Origin: Thalassiosira profunda
Taxonomy: Eukaryota; Bacillariophyta; Thalassiosirophyceae; Thalassiosirales; Thalassiosiraceae
Reading direction: 5' to 3'
Assembly: GCA_036939355.1 (NCBI GenBank)
Contig: JALLAP010003288.1
Span: 1-11,760 of the forward strand
DNA: 11,760 nt
The notes beneath the pieces are model-generated. The model was not told the origin of the DNA. It ran no database searches and saw nothing but the letters and a program-made list of their open reading frames with translations. This document shows, in pieces, positions 1 through 7,539 of this stretch (positions are counted from its first letter, which is position 1; each line of letters begins with the position of its first letter). Position numbers and translations under genes: made by a program.

Positions 1-2
1 AA

Positions 3-521
3 GTCCATGCCATCGAAGTGCATGTGAACGAGGGCGGGGTGACGAAGTACGAGGGCGGAAAACGATGCCTGGTGATACCCGCTGGATATCTGGGGTGTTC
101 CTTTTTAGGCATGGTGTTCATTGCACTGAGCGGGGAAAGAACTGCTGCCTTGATAGCCGCGTCACTCTTCCTACTGGCGTTGGTGATATCGCTGTTCTTC
201 GCCCCAAACCGAATGATGCAGCTTCTGAGCGTGGGATTTATCGTTCTGACAACAGCATTCATACTATTGGACCGGCTGCTGTTCGATCCGCTGCTGCAAT
301 ATCTGACATTGTTTTATGGGGTATTCATCGGGTCCTTCTCGGTCTACGATCTTTACGATGATTTGATGGTCAGACCTGTAGAGGGGAGCGACGCGCATGC
401 CTGCCATCAGCTGATACCGTGCTGTCGACCGCGATTAGTTGGGCTAGGGTGTGTGGTTCTGTCGCTGGGAATGCAAGCGTTTGGAGTCTACCTTGCTCTT
501 GTATGGATGACGTCAGTGTAG
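3..521 (+). CDS. Peptidase M50B-like membrane protein, C-terminal part (cut by left edge)
   Basis: This is the end of a multi-pass membrane protein. The frame is open to the left edge, so the start lies outside the window and the first in-frame GTG should not be taken as the start. The visible 172 or so residues begin with an EGG...GG stretch followed by PAGYLGCSFLG. Three to four hydrophobic segments come next, then SVYDLYDDLMVRPVEGSDA, and a final hydrophobic helix before the TAG stop. From family knowledge, the PAGYLGS-type motif, the later S-x-YD-x-YDD motif and the closing SDA segment are typical of the peptidase M50B-like family (Pfam PF13398) of fungi, plants and protists. These are integral membrane proteins related to site-2 proteases. 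The HExxH zinc motif expected at the N-terminus would be upstream and cannot be checked, so protease activity is not shown. Stop is at 519-521. It reads in the same direction as the J-domain gene downstream. Confidence 0.75.
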   Translation, partial: VHAIEVHVNEGGVTKYEGGKRCLVIPAGYLGCSFLGMVFIALSGERTAALIAASLFLLALVISLFFAPNRMMQLLSVGFIVLTTAFILLDRLLFDPLLQYLTLFYGVFIGSFSVYDLYDDLMVRPVEGSDAHACHQLIPCCRPRLVGLGCVVLSLGMQAFGVYLALVWMTSV

Positions 522-936
522 CGGGCCGATCGGCACCGGAGATGCAAATGGAACGCGATATTATTCATTGTGAAGATTAACATAAGAATGCTCTCAAATA
601 GAGAGGAGACTAGCACCCCCGGGCTGTGCACGGAATGGCTAGCGCTCTGCGCTTGGGCTTTGACTGGGTTGGGAGAGAAGAAATAGTTCCCGCCAAAAAG
701 CTGACGCGCCAGTTTCTTCTTGCTGTTCCGAAAGCGAAGAAGCTCGACCACAACACAACACCACCGCCCGCCCGACCCGACCTTTGGCTGCGCTGGTGGG
801 ATGGGTGGCACGACAATCAGGAAGGCGCTGCCAAGGTGACGAATAGGCTCGTCGTCTTTGGGTGGGGATTGTTATTGTGTGCCATTACGGAGTGCGGTGT
901 CGCGCCGCTAACAAGTACCTAATAAAGAAGGAGAAT
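522..936. promoter_or_regulatory. Intergenic region and presumed promoter of the J-domain gene
   Basis: These 415 bp lie between the M50B-like stop and the J-domain start codon. I see no convincing gene. An open frame at about 626-922 has no homology I recognise and a Trp-rich, low-information product. Two short motifs stand out. A perfect palindrome TGACGTCA (508-515) overlaps the end of the upstream gene and fits a CRE/bZIP site. TTCCCGCCAAAAA (687-699) fits the E2F/DP consensus, and TGACGC sits at 702. All are motif matches by eye, with no proof of function. Confidence 0.4.
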
Positions 937-2562
937 ATGCCACAACACCTCGGTGGCACGGCGGCCACCGTCGTCGTTGGTGTTTGGGCGATCGCTGCTT
1001 CCAACAAAACCGCATGTCGGGCGTTTTCATCAAATCCGCTCGTTGGTGCGCCATTGCAAAGGGTGATGCAGCCTTTGTTTCCAAAACAGCTGGCACTGGT
1101 GCACCCTCCTTCGCATCGGTATCTTGCAACTGCGCTGCGGGCGTCGTCTTCCTCCAACAAAACGAAACCGCCGCCCCTGCCCACGACAGATGATCCGTTC
1201 CTACTACTGGGATTGGACCCGCGCAATCCAACCACGGACGTCAAGGAAATCAAACGAGCGTATAGGAAGCGGGCCATGCAATACCATCCTGATGTGATTG
1301 TGGGGCCGGAGTCCAGCGAAAAGGAGAGGGACGAAGCCAGCAAGGACTTTGCGCGAATCAATGCGGCATACGAGATGTTGTCTGGCGGCGGCAAAGGGAA
1401 TGTGGGAGCTGGAAGTTCCGCTGGTGGTGCTAAGACGGCCTCGGGCGGGTACAACTACCAGCCTCCGCATCGGCGTCAATCCAGCTACTCTTCGTCTTCG
1501 TACGGGAAATCGACCAACTGGGAGGATTTCATGCCCGACTACGACGAAGAGGACGCCAAGTACGACGCGGATGGGGATTCGTTCGGGTCTATATTCTCGG
1601 ATATACTGACTGGCGCTGCCGGATATGCGGCGGGAGCTGCGAGCAGTGGGGGCGGGGGCATCGTGGGCGATTTGATCGATTTTCTGGAAGGCAACATTGA
1701 TGGCTTCGAATCAGGCTACGACGACGACAAGGCACTGGCTCAATTGCTCCTGTACGGGTCGTTTGATGAGGTGGCCAGTGAGATGGACGAAACCGATATC
1801 CTCGTCTCCTCGTTGGAGACCAAATTGGATACAGTCAGAAATGAACTGATCCAGGTTGAAGCCGATCTCAATGTCGCTGCCAAATTCTCAGAGAGACTCG
1901 ATCTGGAGGAACGGGTAGCAGAGTTAAAGGCAAGGGAAAAGGTTGTCAAAGGGTACCTGAAGAAGGGGAAGAAACGATTGATCAGATTGAGGGAGCGTTA
2001 CAAGGAATTGATGGTGGAAGGGCGCGGAGGCAGGGGTTACGGGAGTAGTTCGGGCAGTGGACGTGAAACTGGCCGTTCCTATACTGGTGGCAGTGCATCG
2101 AAAGCATCTCCGCAATCATCTGAGGAATCAACGTACTCCTCTCCGACGTCTGCTCCAGCATATGCGGAAGGATCTTCGTCGTCCAAATGGAGAAACGAAG
2201 GATTCAGCAGTTCGTACGGTAGACGAAGCTCTAGCAGCAGACGTAGTCGTCGGGGCAGAGATGCGACAGCAGACGAGCCAGCTTCGTCGTCGGCGGCCAG
2301 AGAACGACCAAATCAACAGCAGCAGCGACAGCCTAGCCGAGATGCCTATGGAAGCAGAGGTAGCAGCTCTGCGAGGACATCGTCGTCGAGAACCAACACG
2401 CCGACGCCCCAGAACGAACCCTGGGTGCCACCACACCGCCGCACCCAATCCTCTGCCGAGCGTGCAGCGCAGGATAAGAAACGGTTGCGAGAGCTAAAGG
2501 TGGACGATGAATTTGATCGACTGAAGCGAGACATGGGGATGTCATGTAATCATCTCATTTGA
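937..2562 (+). CDS. J-domain (DnaJ/Hsp40-like) protein, probably organelle targeted
   Basis: This gene encodes 541 residues, read from the ATG at 937; the frame is open further upstream but only with a GTG. J-domain proteins stimulate Hsp70 ATPase activity. The J domain spans about residues 85-150: it opens DDPFLLLGL, has a basic helix (KRAYRKRAMQ), the diagnostic HPD at 117-119, and closes with FARINAAYEMLSG. No Gly/Phe or Cys-rich DnaJ zinc domain follows, so this is a class C (type III) member. The first 80 residues are rich in Ala, Ser and Arg with almost no acidic residues, like an organellar presequence (inference). After the J domain come a Ser/Tyr-rich linker, an acidic stretch near 195-225, a Gly-rich segment, a long charged coiled coil at about 287-360, and a Ser/Arg-rich tail. 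A PPHRR(T)QSS motif occurs twice, just after the J domain and near the C-terminus. The client and the Hsp70 partner are unknown. The gene has no intron and faces the next gene tail to tail. Confidence 0.9.
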   Translation: MPQHLGGTAATVVVGVWAIAASNKTACRAFSSNPLVGAPLQRVMQPLFPKQLALVHPPSHRYLATALRASSSSNKTKPPPLPTTDDPFLLLGLDPRNPTTDVKEIKRAYRKRAMQYHPDVIVGPESSEKERDEASKDFARINAAYEMLSGGGKGNVGAGSSAGGAKTASGGYNYQPPHRRQSSYSSSSYGKSTNWEDFMPDYDEEDAKYDADGDSFGSIFSDILTGAAGYAAGAASSGGGGIVGDLIDFLEGNIDGFESGYDDDKALAQLLLYGSFDEVASEMDETDILVSSLETKLDTVRNELIQVEADLNVAAKFSERLDLEERVAELKAREKVVKGYLKKGKKRLIRLRERYKELMVEGRGGRGYGSSSGSGRETGRSYTGGSASKASPQSSEESTYSSPTSAPAYAEGSSSSKWRNEGFSSSYGRRSSSSRRSRRGRDATADEPASSSAARERPNQQQQRQPSRDAYGSRGSSSARTSSSRTNTPTPQNEPWVPPHRRTQSSAERAAQDKKRLRELKVDDEFDRLKRDMGMSCNHLI

Positions 2563-2630
2563 TTAATGTTCATGTGAATAGTGAGGAGTAATGCCATGTG
2601 ATCCCCACAAGTCTCTCTAGCCGAATCTCT

Positions 2631-3356
2631 CTAGTCCAGGTTTCGAATGCGCAGCACCTCGACCTTGATGTTGTCCTGACACCACTTCGCGGCATCCTTT
2701 TCCGAGGCCTCTTCGCGGCATTGGGCAGAAATGCTCTTTGCAAAAGGGGTTTGTGCAAATGTGCCTGCGAGGTCGCCAGATTTATACACCAGCTTTGAAA
2801 GCTGATCGATGTGCTCCTTGATCTTCTTGTTCAGATCTCCCTGCGTAGTGCCAAGGATGGTGTCTTTCCCGCAGGACAGCTGGTAGACAATGCCACCGTT
2901 TGCATGGCGATAGTACTGATCAGCCATTGCACGGATGTCCTTCCCACTGGCAACCTCCTTCACCAATGATTCCAGGTTTGCGTTGCGAAACTTCAGCAGA
3001 TCTCGCTCCGCCAACACGCGGGCTAATAACTCCTCAAGCGCTGAAATCTTGAGGTTTGCATTGCAATCGTCGTCGTTGCGTGGCGCACACGGGGTGGGAC
3101 CGCCGCCGCCGCGTGTGCCCTGTACATCTGCCAAGCTTCCGATCTCTAAGTGAAGCATTTGAACCCGCCTCGCTAGCATCTCGGCCTCTTCTCTCCAATA
3201 CTCGGCCTCTTGCTCGTAGGTGGCCGTCGATGGCGCGTCGGCGTCAGTTGCAGAGCAGCTGGCTTTCCTGTTGCGGCCTTTCGTCGCCGCTGCGGCGTCG
3301 GCGGACGCGCCGAGGCCAAAGCGCGTCGAGAAGAACATGGCGGCGGCGGCCAACAT
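2631..3356 (-). CDS. Hypothetical coiled-coil protein, 241 aa
   Basis: I do not recognise this protein. The ATG at 3356 is the first in its frame after an upstream stop near 3420, and a second ATG lies six codons in. The N-terminus is Ala-rich and mildly hydrophobic (MLAAAAMFFSTRFGLG), with few acidic residues in the first 35. That could be an organelle presequence or a weak signal sequence. Two heptad-like charged helices are visible at about residues 47-78 and 100-137, separated by a Gly/Pro-rich linker. A compact region follows that contains YYRHANGGIVYQLSCGKD and ends in a helix carrying two cysteines nine or more residues apart. Six cysteines overall allow for disulfides, but no known fold is evident. 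Its stop lies 68 bp from that of the J-domain gene, so the two 3' UTRs probably overlap. Confidence 0.75.
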   Translation of the reverse strand: MLAAAAMFFSTRFGLGASADAAAATKGRNRKASCSATDADAPSTATYEQEAEYWREEAEMLARRVQMLHLEIGSLADVQGTRGGGGPTPCAPRNDDDCNANLKISALEELLARVLAERDLLKFRNANLESLVKEVASGKDIRAMADQYYRHANGGIVYQLSCGKDTILGTTQGDLNKKIKEHIDQLSKLVYKSGDLAGTFAQTPFAKSISAQCREEASEKDAAKWCQDNIKVEVLRIRNLD

Positions 3357-3676
3357 CTTTGCAACGAGCCACCGCTGGGGTGGGGGCAGAGCGTCAACCG
3401 AAGGCTTGTTGCAATTGTTTTATCGCCGCCGCCGCAACCCGCTCCGTCCTGCAACCCAAGTTCTTCGCCCACAAGGACAGAGTCGGCGAGGTTTGGGTTG
3501 GCAACAACGGAGGGTTGAGGATTCTGTGTTGTTGGGTTGTCGTCATTTTTTACGTAGGAGCTTCTGCCACGGCCAAACACGCGGGTTAGGCGGGCGACCA
3601 ACGATAACGTGGGGATCCGCGAGGACACCTGCCTCGACTGACAATTGCACCTGTAAATGCATGCTAGCTGAATGCG
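3357..3676. other. Intergenic region, presumed 5' region of the 241-aa gene
   Basis: These 320 bp lie between the start of the 241-aa minus-strand gene and the stop of the next minus-strand gene. A minus-strand frame in 3173-3628 is open and its beginning resembles a targeting peptide, but it has no ATG, only a GTG. I therefore treat it as 5' UTR or promoter. No TATA box, repeat or RNA gene could be identified. Confidence 0.4.
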
Positions 3677-6221
3677 TTATCGAGTATCAACTGCTTCGTC
3701 ATCGTCTAGCTCGCCATACTGCGAGCGGAAGTTAGTGAGCAAGTCTTGCTCCTTTTTCCTCGCGGCCAATTCGTCTTGCCGGTATGCATCGGCTGCTTCG
3801 TCGCCAAAGTCTCTACGCACGTAATCTTCTAGCGCCGCCAAAGGATCCGGAGCGTCTCCAACGGTAGCTGTCAGCTCGCCGGCCGGTTGAAACGGTGCAG
3901 TCAAGTTCACGTATTCCGATACCATCATTGGATTGTCGTACCGCTCGGTGCCCTTTGGCAGGTCGTCGGCATTGGTTGGAATCAACGTGAGCAAGGCATT
4001 TCTCATGTGATTGACTTCCCTATCGCGGCGCTCTCTGATGCCTTGCTCCGTCAACTCCATCTCCGTTTCAGCCACCTCTCTGTTTGCGGCTGTCACGACA
4101 TTGTCCTTCAGTCTACGCAACACTTGAAGCTCATTTTTCACAGCTCCATCCAGCTCTCGCTTCCGCCGCACTGCGCTCTTCGCAAGACGTGCACGCAATT
4201 GATGAATGGATGCCTCCTCTCCTTCCTCTGGAGAATCAAAGTGATCAAAGTCGTAGGAAATGCCAACGTCGAACGTTTGCTGGACAGCCACCCCCAAAAC
4301 ATCGTCCAGTGTCTTCGTATCGTAGGACTCCTGGTGTTTGATAGCTCGACTCTGGGTAGCGTTCCGAAGCGCGGCATCTCGATCGCGGAAGATGAGTGAA
4401 AGCGACTCTGCAATCTGATCTGCATGTGGTATCAAATCGTCGGCGTCGCTGTTGCTTTTCACCCCTGAATGTTCTCGGGTGTAGGCGCCTTCAGTGGAGA
4501 ACTCATCGAACCGAATGGGTTGTCTTTTCCGATCATCCATTGCAAAGAGAAGAGGCCCATGGCCAGTGAAGAAATAGTTGCTCCATGATTGCAGAGTCTT
4601 GACAAGTCGTTGCGGCGTACGCCATCGCAGCTGATACCGCCATCTGACTCTTCTGCGCTCGTCCATTGTTGCTTCATTGTCTTCCTGCTGTTGATTGTCG
4701 ACTCCAGGAAACATTGTTGCCTCCGATAGTGACACGGCAGAGCACTTTGAAACGACAAGAATCCGTGCCAATGCTACCAAATGGCACACTGGCGCAACGG
4801 CGGCAATTAGCGACGCCACCAGAGTCCCCATTTTAACTCTAGGAAGCCCTCCTGATGAGCGAAAGATGAGCGCCAAGTCTGACGCCACGCCCAAGGGTAG
4901 CCACCGAAATAGTGTCTGAACTGCATTTTGCATGTNAGATGAGCGCCAAGTCTGACGCCACGCCCAAGGGTAGCCACCGAAATAGTGTCTGAACTGCATT
5001 TTGCATGTAGGTTGTAGGACGACACAGGGGTCGAGGCTGGTCACCTCGTCGAAGCTCAAAAAGCAAGGATGGATACTGATGAAGTGCCGCAGCAGCACCA
5101 AGACGTGTAAGCAGTCGGGTGCATGCATGCACTTTGCTTGATGCAATGTCAACACCGCCAGCGTTTCCTGTAACCAACCTCAGAGCAAGCATAGAACACA
5201 CTCCCACAGCGAATTGCAATGCAACAGCCGCCGACCAATTCTCTAGCAAGCACAGCACGAAATTGCCGGTATCCCCGTCTTTTGCATTCTTCTTCGACGC
5301 TTCTGTCGTATAAAAGAATGTCGGTGCGTCATCTCCCACTCTTGCCGCACAGTACTCATCAAGCGGGCGCCCTGCTGGCCCCAACTTTTCGCGCTTGACC
5401 AATGCCAAAAGCAGCAAGGGAAGGGTCATTCCAACAACCCAATGATGAAGGGCGGTCATGACGTGAATGGCACGCGACGCTTTGCATCTCCACGAGAGCA
5501 AGAGTTGATAGATAGATCTAGTGCCCCCTTCCAACGTGCCGTATCTGGTACCACTGCCAGCCAAAAGCAGTGTCCACAGCCCAATCTTGGCTGCACTTTG
5601 TAACGCATCTCGTATCAGTGGTCGTCGATTGCGAGCAAATCCGCAATCCAGCGTGTATTTGCGTTGTTGCTGTTGTAGATTTGCAACCGCAGACTGGCGC
5701 GCCATTGCCCTTTGGAGAAGTTGGCAGTCCCTTTCGAAGTCGTTTGCTTCCCACTTGCGAGGAGTAGGTGCATCTATTGTGGATTTGGCTGCCAATTGAG
5801 ACAGACCGTCTGCAGCATTGATGTTGTTTGACGCACGTGTATCCTCGTTCGCAGATGTTGTGGGTTCCTGCAAATCATTGTCCTCATTGACGTCTCCCAC
5901 TGCAGTATTGCCAGCAATCGTTTCGTCCTCTCTGCTTCCGTGCAATCCAAATCTAAATCTTTGGTGCTTCTGTGGAAGATACCGGCAGTTGCAACTGTTG
6001 CCAATGCAAGATGTGGATCTTGCCCTGAGGCTGACGCGTCGACTGCTGCCAAGATATCCGCTATATACGGGCCTAGATTGAAGACTGGCGGGGCTGCCGA
6101 TGCAAAGGGCTTCGACGCTGCCCCTCTCCATCACCAACACGGAGCAGAGGGCCAGCGATGCACCGAAGGATGGCGACGGCGCCGATCGACGACGAGCGTT
6201 CGATGGGCCTACATCAGACAT
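3677..6221 (-). CDS. Unknown multi-pass membrane protein, split here by an unmerged assembly overlap
   Basis: As written, two minus-strand frames meet at 4936. The N-terminal frame starts at the ATG at 6221 and the C-terminal frame ends with TAA at 3677-3679. A 72-bp sequence is present identically on both sides of the N. Dropping one copy plus the N removes 73 bases, and the two frames then become one of about 823 residues. The first 40 residues contain a hydrophobic stretch (about 20-31) that may be a signal sequence, possibly the first part of a diatom plastid presequence. Residues 90-190 are polar. Hydrophobic segments follow near 209-225, 258-278, 328-350, 371-388, 414-430 and 440-465. 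The C-terminal half is soluble-looking and charged, with a coiled-coil-like helix rich in Arg and Glu. I recognise no family. An alternative ATG at 6419 would add 66 basic residues, but it reads across the N at 6234 and begins only 15 bp from the RPL12 start, so I prefer 6221. Confidence 0.7.
4864..4935. repeat. 72-bp exact direct repeat, copy A (likely assembly overlap)
   Basis: This copy runs from AGATGAGCGCC to TTGCATGT and is identical to 4937-5008. The copies are separated only by the single N at 4936. An exact repeat abutting an N inside an open reading frame is the usual signature of two contigs joined without merging their shared ends. Confidence 0.9.
4937..5008. repeat. 72-bp exact direct repeat, copy B (likely assembly overlap)
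   Basis: This is the second identical copy. With the N it adds 73 bases, which is 24 codons plus one base. That explains why the reading frame on the minus strand changes exactly here. Confidence 0.9.
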
Positions 6222-6433
6222 TGTGTTTCTGCCNCTATTCCAAAGCACGTACGTAGAGAGATACCAATGAGCTCCGTAGGAGTTTTTGATGGCTGTGATT
6301 CGTCCGCGCCGCTTTTGCAGCGCGCCCTCAACTCTCACTTTCCGCTCTCGCTTTGCCTCGACCACCGTAGCAAAGCACTCCCTCCCCGGGCCGTTGACGT
6401 CGTCACTTCTACAGAACATCGTCTATAAACACC
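6222..6433. promoter_or_regulatory. Shared upstream region of the divergent membrane-protein and RPL12 genes
   Basis: About 212 bp separate the two divergent ATGs, so both promoters and 5' UTRs must fit here. A single N at 6234 means the region's true length is uncertain. TGACGTCGTCA at 6395-6405 resembles a bZIP half-site arrangement. CTATAAA at 6422-6428 looks like a TATA box but lies only about 6 bp before the RPL12 ATG, too close to act as one for a start site upstream of that ATG. Confidence 0.5.
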
Positions 6434-7076
6434 ATGGGCGGCCCACCAGGAGGCGATGACGTTAAGATCGGTGAGTTATGCCTGGCGTCGCGGTGATGGT
6501 TGGTCGGCGGCGGCGACGGCGGCGGCGGTGGGGCGGTTTGCGGCTCCCTTTGTTGATGAACATTGCAAATGAAACAATGCACTGACATTTGCGTCTCTCC
6601 TTTGTTTCTCTGCAGTCATCATGCGCACCGTTGGCGGAGAAGTGGCCCCGGCCTCCTCCCTCGCCCCCAAGATCGGTCCCCTCGGCCTCTCCCCCAAGAA
6701 GGTGGGAGAGGACATCATGAAGGCCACCATGGACTGGAAGGGCCTCAACGTGACCGTGAAGCTCACCGTCGTGAACCGTCAGGCGTCCGTGTCCATGATC
6801 CCCTCCTCCTCCTCGCTCATCATGAAGGCCCTCAACGAGCCCGTCCGCGACCGGAAGAAGGTGAAGAACGTCGTCCACAACGGCAACATCACCCTGGACC
6901 AGGTGATCGACATCGCGCGGCAGATGCGCGAGCGCTCCATGGCCAAGCAGCTCTCGGGCACCGTGAAGGAGATCCTCGGCACCTGCAACTCGATCGGGTG
7001 CACCGTCAACGGCGAGAGCCCCCGCGACGTCCAGGCCGGAATCGACGACGGCGAGGTCGAAATCCCTGAGGAGTAA
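6434..7076 (+). CDS. RPL12: 60S ribosomal protein L12 (uL11), two exons
   Basis: This is the large-subunit stalk-base protein, which binds the GTPase-centre RNA. Exon 1 is 6434-6470, ATG in a strong Kozak context (ACACCATGGG). It encodes [12 protein letters not shown] plus one base, giving a phase 1 junction. Exon 2 is 6616-7076. Joined, they encode exactly 165 residues, the usual eukaryotic length. The splice restores the conserved start, where [14 protein letters not shown] aligns with the EIKVVYLRCTGGEV type of other eukaryotes. Family landmarks follow: [32 protein letters not shown], the basic RDRKKVKN segment, [15 protein letters not shown] and [17 protein letters not shown]. Codons in exon 2 end almost only in G or C, as expected of a highly expressed gene in a GC-preferring genome. 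The ATG at 6621 lies inside exon 2 and is not the start. Stop TAA is at 7074-7076. Confidence 0.97.
6471..6615 (+). other. RPL12 intron, 145 bp, GT-AG
   Basis: The donor is G|GTGAGT at 6471 and the acceptor is TTTCTCTGCAG ending at 6615, after a T-rich tract. Joining at these sites gives an uninterrupted uL11 N-terminus, which fixes both ends. Introns just after the start codon are common in eukaryotic ribosomal protein genes. The centre contains a CGG-rich run. Confidence 0.93.
6504..6538 (+). repeat. CGG-rich microsatellite-like run in the RPL12 intron
   Basis: An imperfect run of CGG/GCG triplets interrupted by a GAC, ending in GGTGGGGCGG. It is G-rich on the transcribed sense strand and lies wholly within the intron. 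Confidence 0.7.
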
Positions 7077-7092
7077 ACTAAACACAATCAAC

Positions 7093-7279
7093 GAATCAAC
7101 AACGAATGAAACGATGATAAGAAAGCACAGCCACATGTCGCCCTACGTGACATGCGTGGTTGTTGCTCTTCGGGCCGCCGAAGGCGGCTGGGTGGCCGCC
7201 GGAGGCGGCCAAAGGGGAGCCCGCGAAGCGGGCTCTTTTTCCCCTCTTTTGAGCGAGTTGTTTCTGCGCTGAGTTTAAT
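7093..7279. repeat. Tandem repeat unit 1 (187 bp), with three GC-rich hairpins
   Basis: This unit begins GAATCAACAACGAATGAAACG and ends near CGCTGAGTTTAAT. It is repeated in imperfect form directly afterwards. It contains three perfect short palindromes: 7174-7188 (6-bp stem, GAA loop), 7194-7210 (7-bp stem, GGA loop) and 7217-7235 (8-bp stem, GAA loop, followed by TTTTT). It starts 17 bp after the RPL12 stop, so it probably contributes to that gene's 3' UTR or 3' flank. I see no coding function. Confidence 0.85.
7217..7240 (+). other. GC-rich hairpin with T-run, terminator-like in form
   Basis: The stem is GAGCCCGC/GCGGGCTC around a GAA loop, followed at once by five T residues. The core GCGAAGC is known as an unusually stable DNA mini-hairpin. 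In bacteria this would be read as an intrinsic terminator. In a eukaryotic nuclear gene that reading does not apply directly, but the fold could act in RNA 3' end processing or be a by-product of replication slippage. The second repeat unit has lost this hairpin. Confidence 0.5.
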
Positions 7280-7430
7280 GAATCAACAACGAATGAAACG
7301 ATGATGAGAAGCAGCCACATTTCGCCATACGGGGCAAGTGTGTTGTTGCTCTTTGGGCCCCGGCCGGGTGGCCGCCGGAGGCGGCTCATTTTCCCCTCTT
7401 TGAGCAAGTTGTTTCGACGCTGAGTTTATG
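7280..7430. repeat. Tandem repeat unit 2 (about 151 bp, shortened)
   Basis: This unit shares its start (GAATCAACAACGAATGAAACG), middle (GGTGGCCGCCGGAGGCGGC) and end (GACGCTGAGTTTA) with unit 1. It lacks about 36 bp, including hairpins 1 and 3, and keeps only the middle hairpin. It ends about 27 bp before the tRNA gene. Confidence 0.85.
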
Positions 7431-7457
7431 TAAGGTGTATTTTTGGTGAAGTGACAA

Positions 7458-7539
7458 GCATCGATGCCCGAGCGGTCTAAGGGGCTCGACTCAAGTTCGA
7501 GTGTATTCGTACTCGTGGGTTCAAATCCCACTCGATGGT
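7458..7539 (+). tRNA. tRNA-Leu (anticodon CAA), type II, with an imperfect acceptor end
   Basis: A full cloverleaf can be drawn. The acceptor 5' strand is 7458-7464 and T8 is at 7465. The D arm has a CCC/GGG stem with the GAGCGGTCTAA loop typical of Leu and Ser tRNAs. The anticodon stem CTCGA/TCGAG is perfect, with loop CTCAAGT and anticodon CAA at 7492-7494. The variable arm is GTA-TTCG-TAC. The T arm is GTGGG-TTCAAAT-CCCAC. The acceptor 3' strand is 7532-7538. No intron is present. Six of seven acceptor pairs form, but the first position would be G1-G72 and the discriminator base would be T rather than the A normal for tRNA-Leu. No TTTT terminator occurs before 7634, about 95 bp downstream. 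It may be a working tRNA with unusual ends or a recently damaged copy. The reverse-strand frame here, beginning GFEPTS, is only the tRNA read as protein. Confidence 0.85.

Noticed and set aside
626..922. 98-codon plus-strand frame before the J-domain gene
   Set aside because: No recognisable motif, it runs through the presumed promoter and ends just before the real start codon.
3173..3628. Minus-strand frame with a presequence-like start overlapping the 241-aa gene
   Set aside because: It has only a GTG at its head, overlaps clear coding sequence in another frame and no splice pair was found that makes it an upstream exon.
4864..5008. True tandem duplication inside the membrane-protein gene
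   Set aside because: The copies are identical, meet at an N and break the frame; one copy gives a continuous frame, which points to an assembly overlap.
6462..7136. A 224-codon frame on the minus strand opposite RPL12
   Set aside because: It is the antisense shadow of a GC-rich, strongly biased coding exon and its product is low-complexity; RPL12 on the other strand is certain.
7217..7240. Bacterial rho-independent terminator
   Set aside because: The shape fits, but the surrounding genes are eukaryotic nuclear genes with an intron and a polymerase III type tRNA, so this mechanism does not apply.
7283..7531. Minus-strand frame beginning GFEPTS
   Set aside because: It is the reverse complement of the tRNA-Leu followed by repeat unit 2, a common false protein call.
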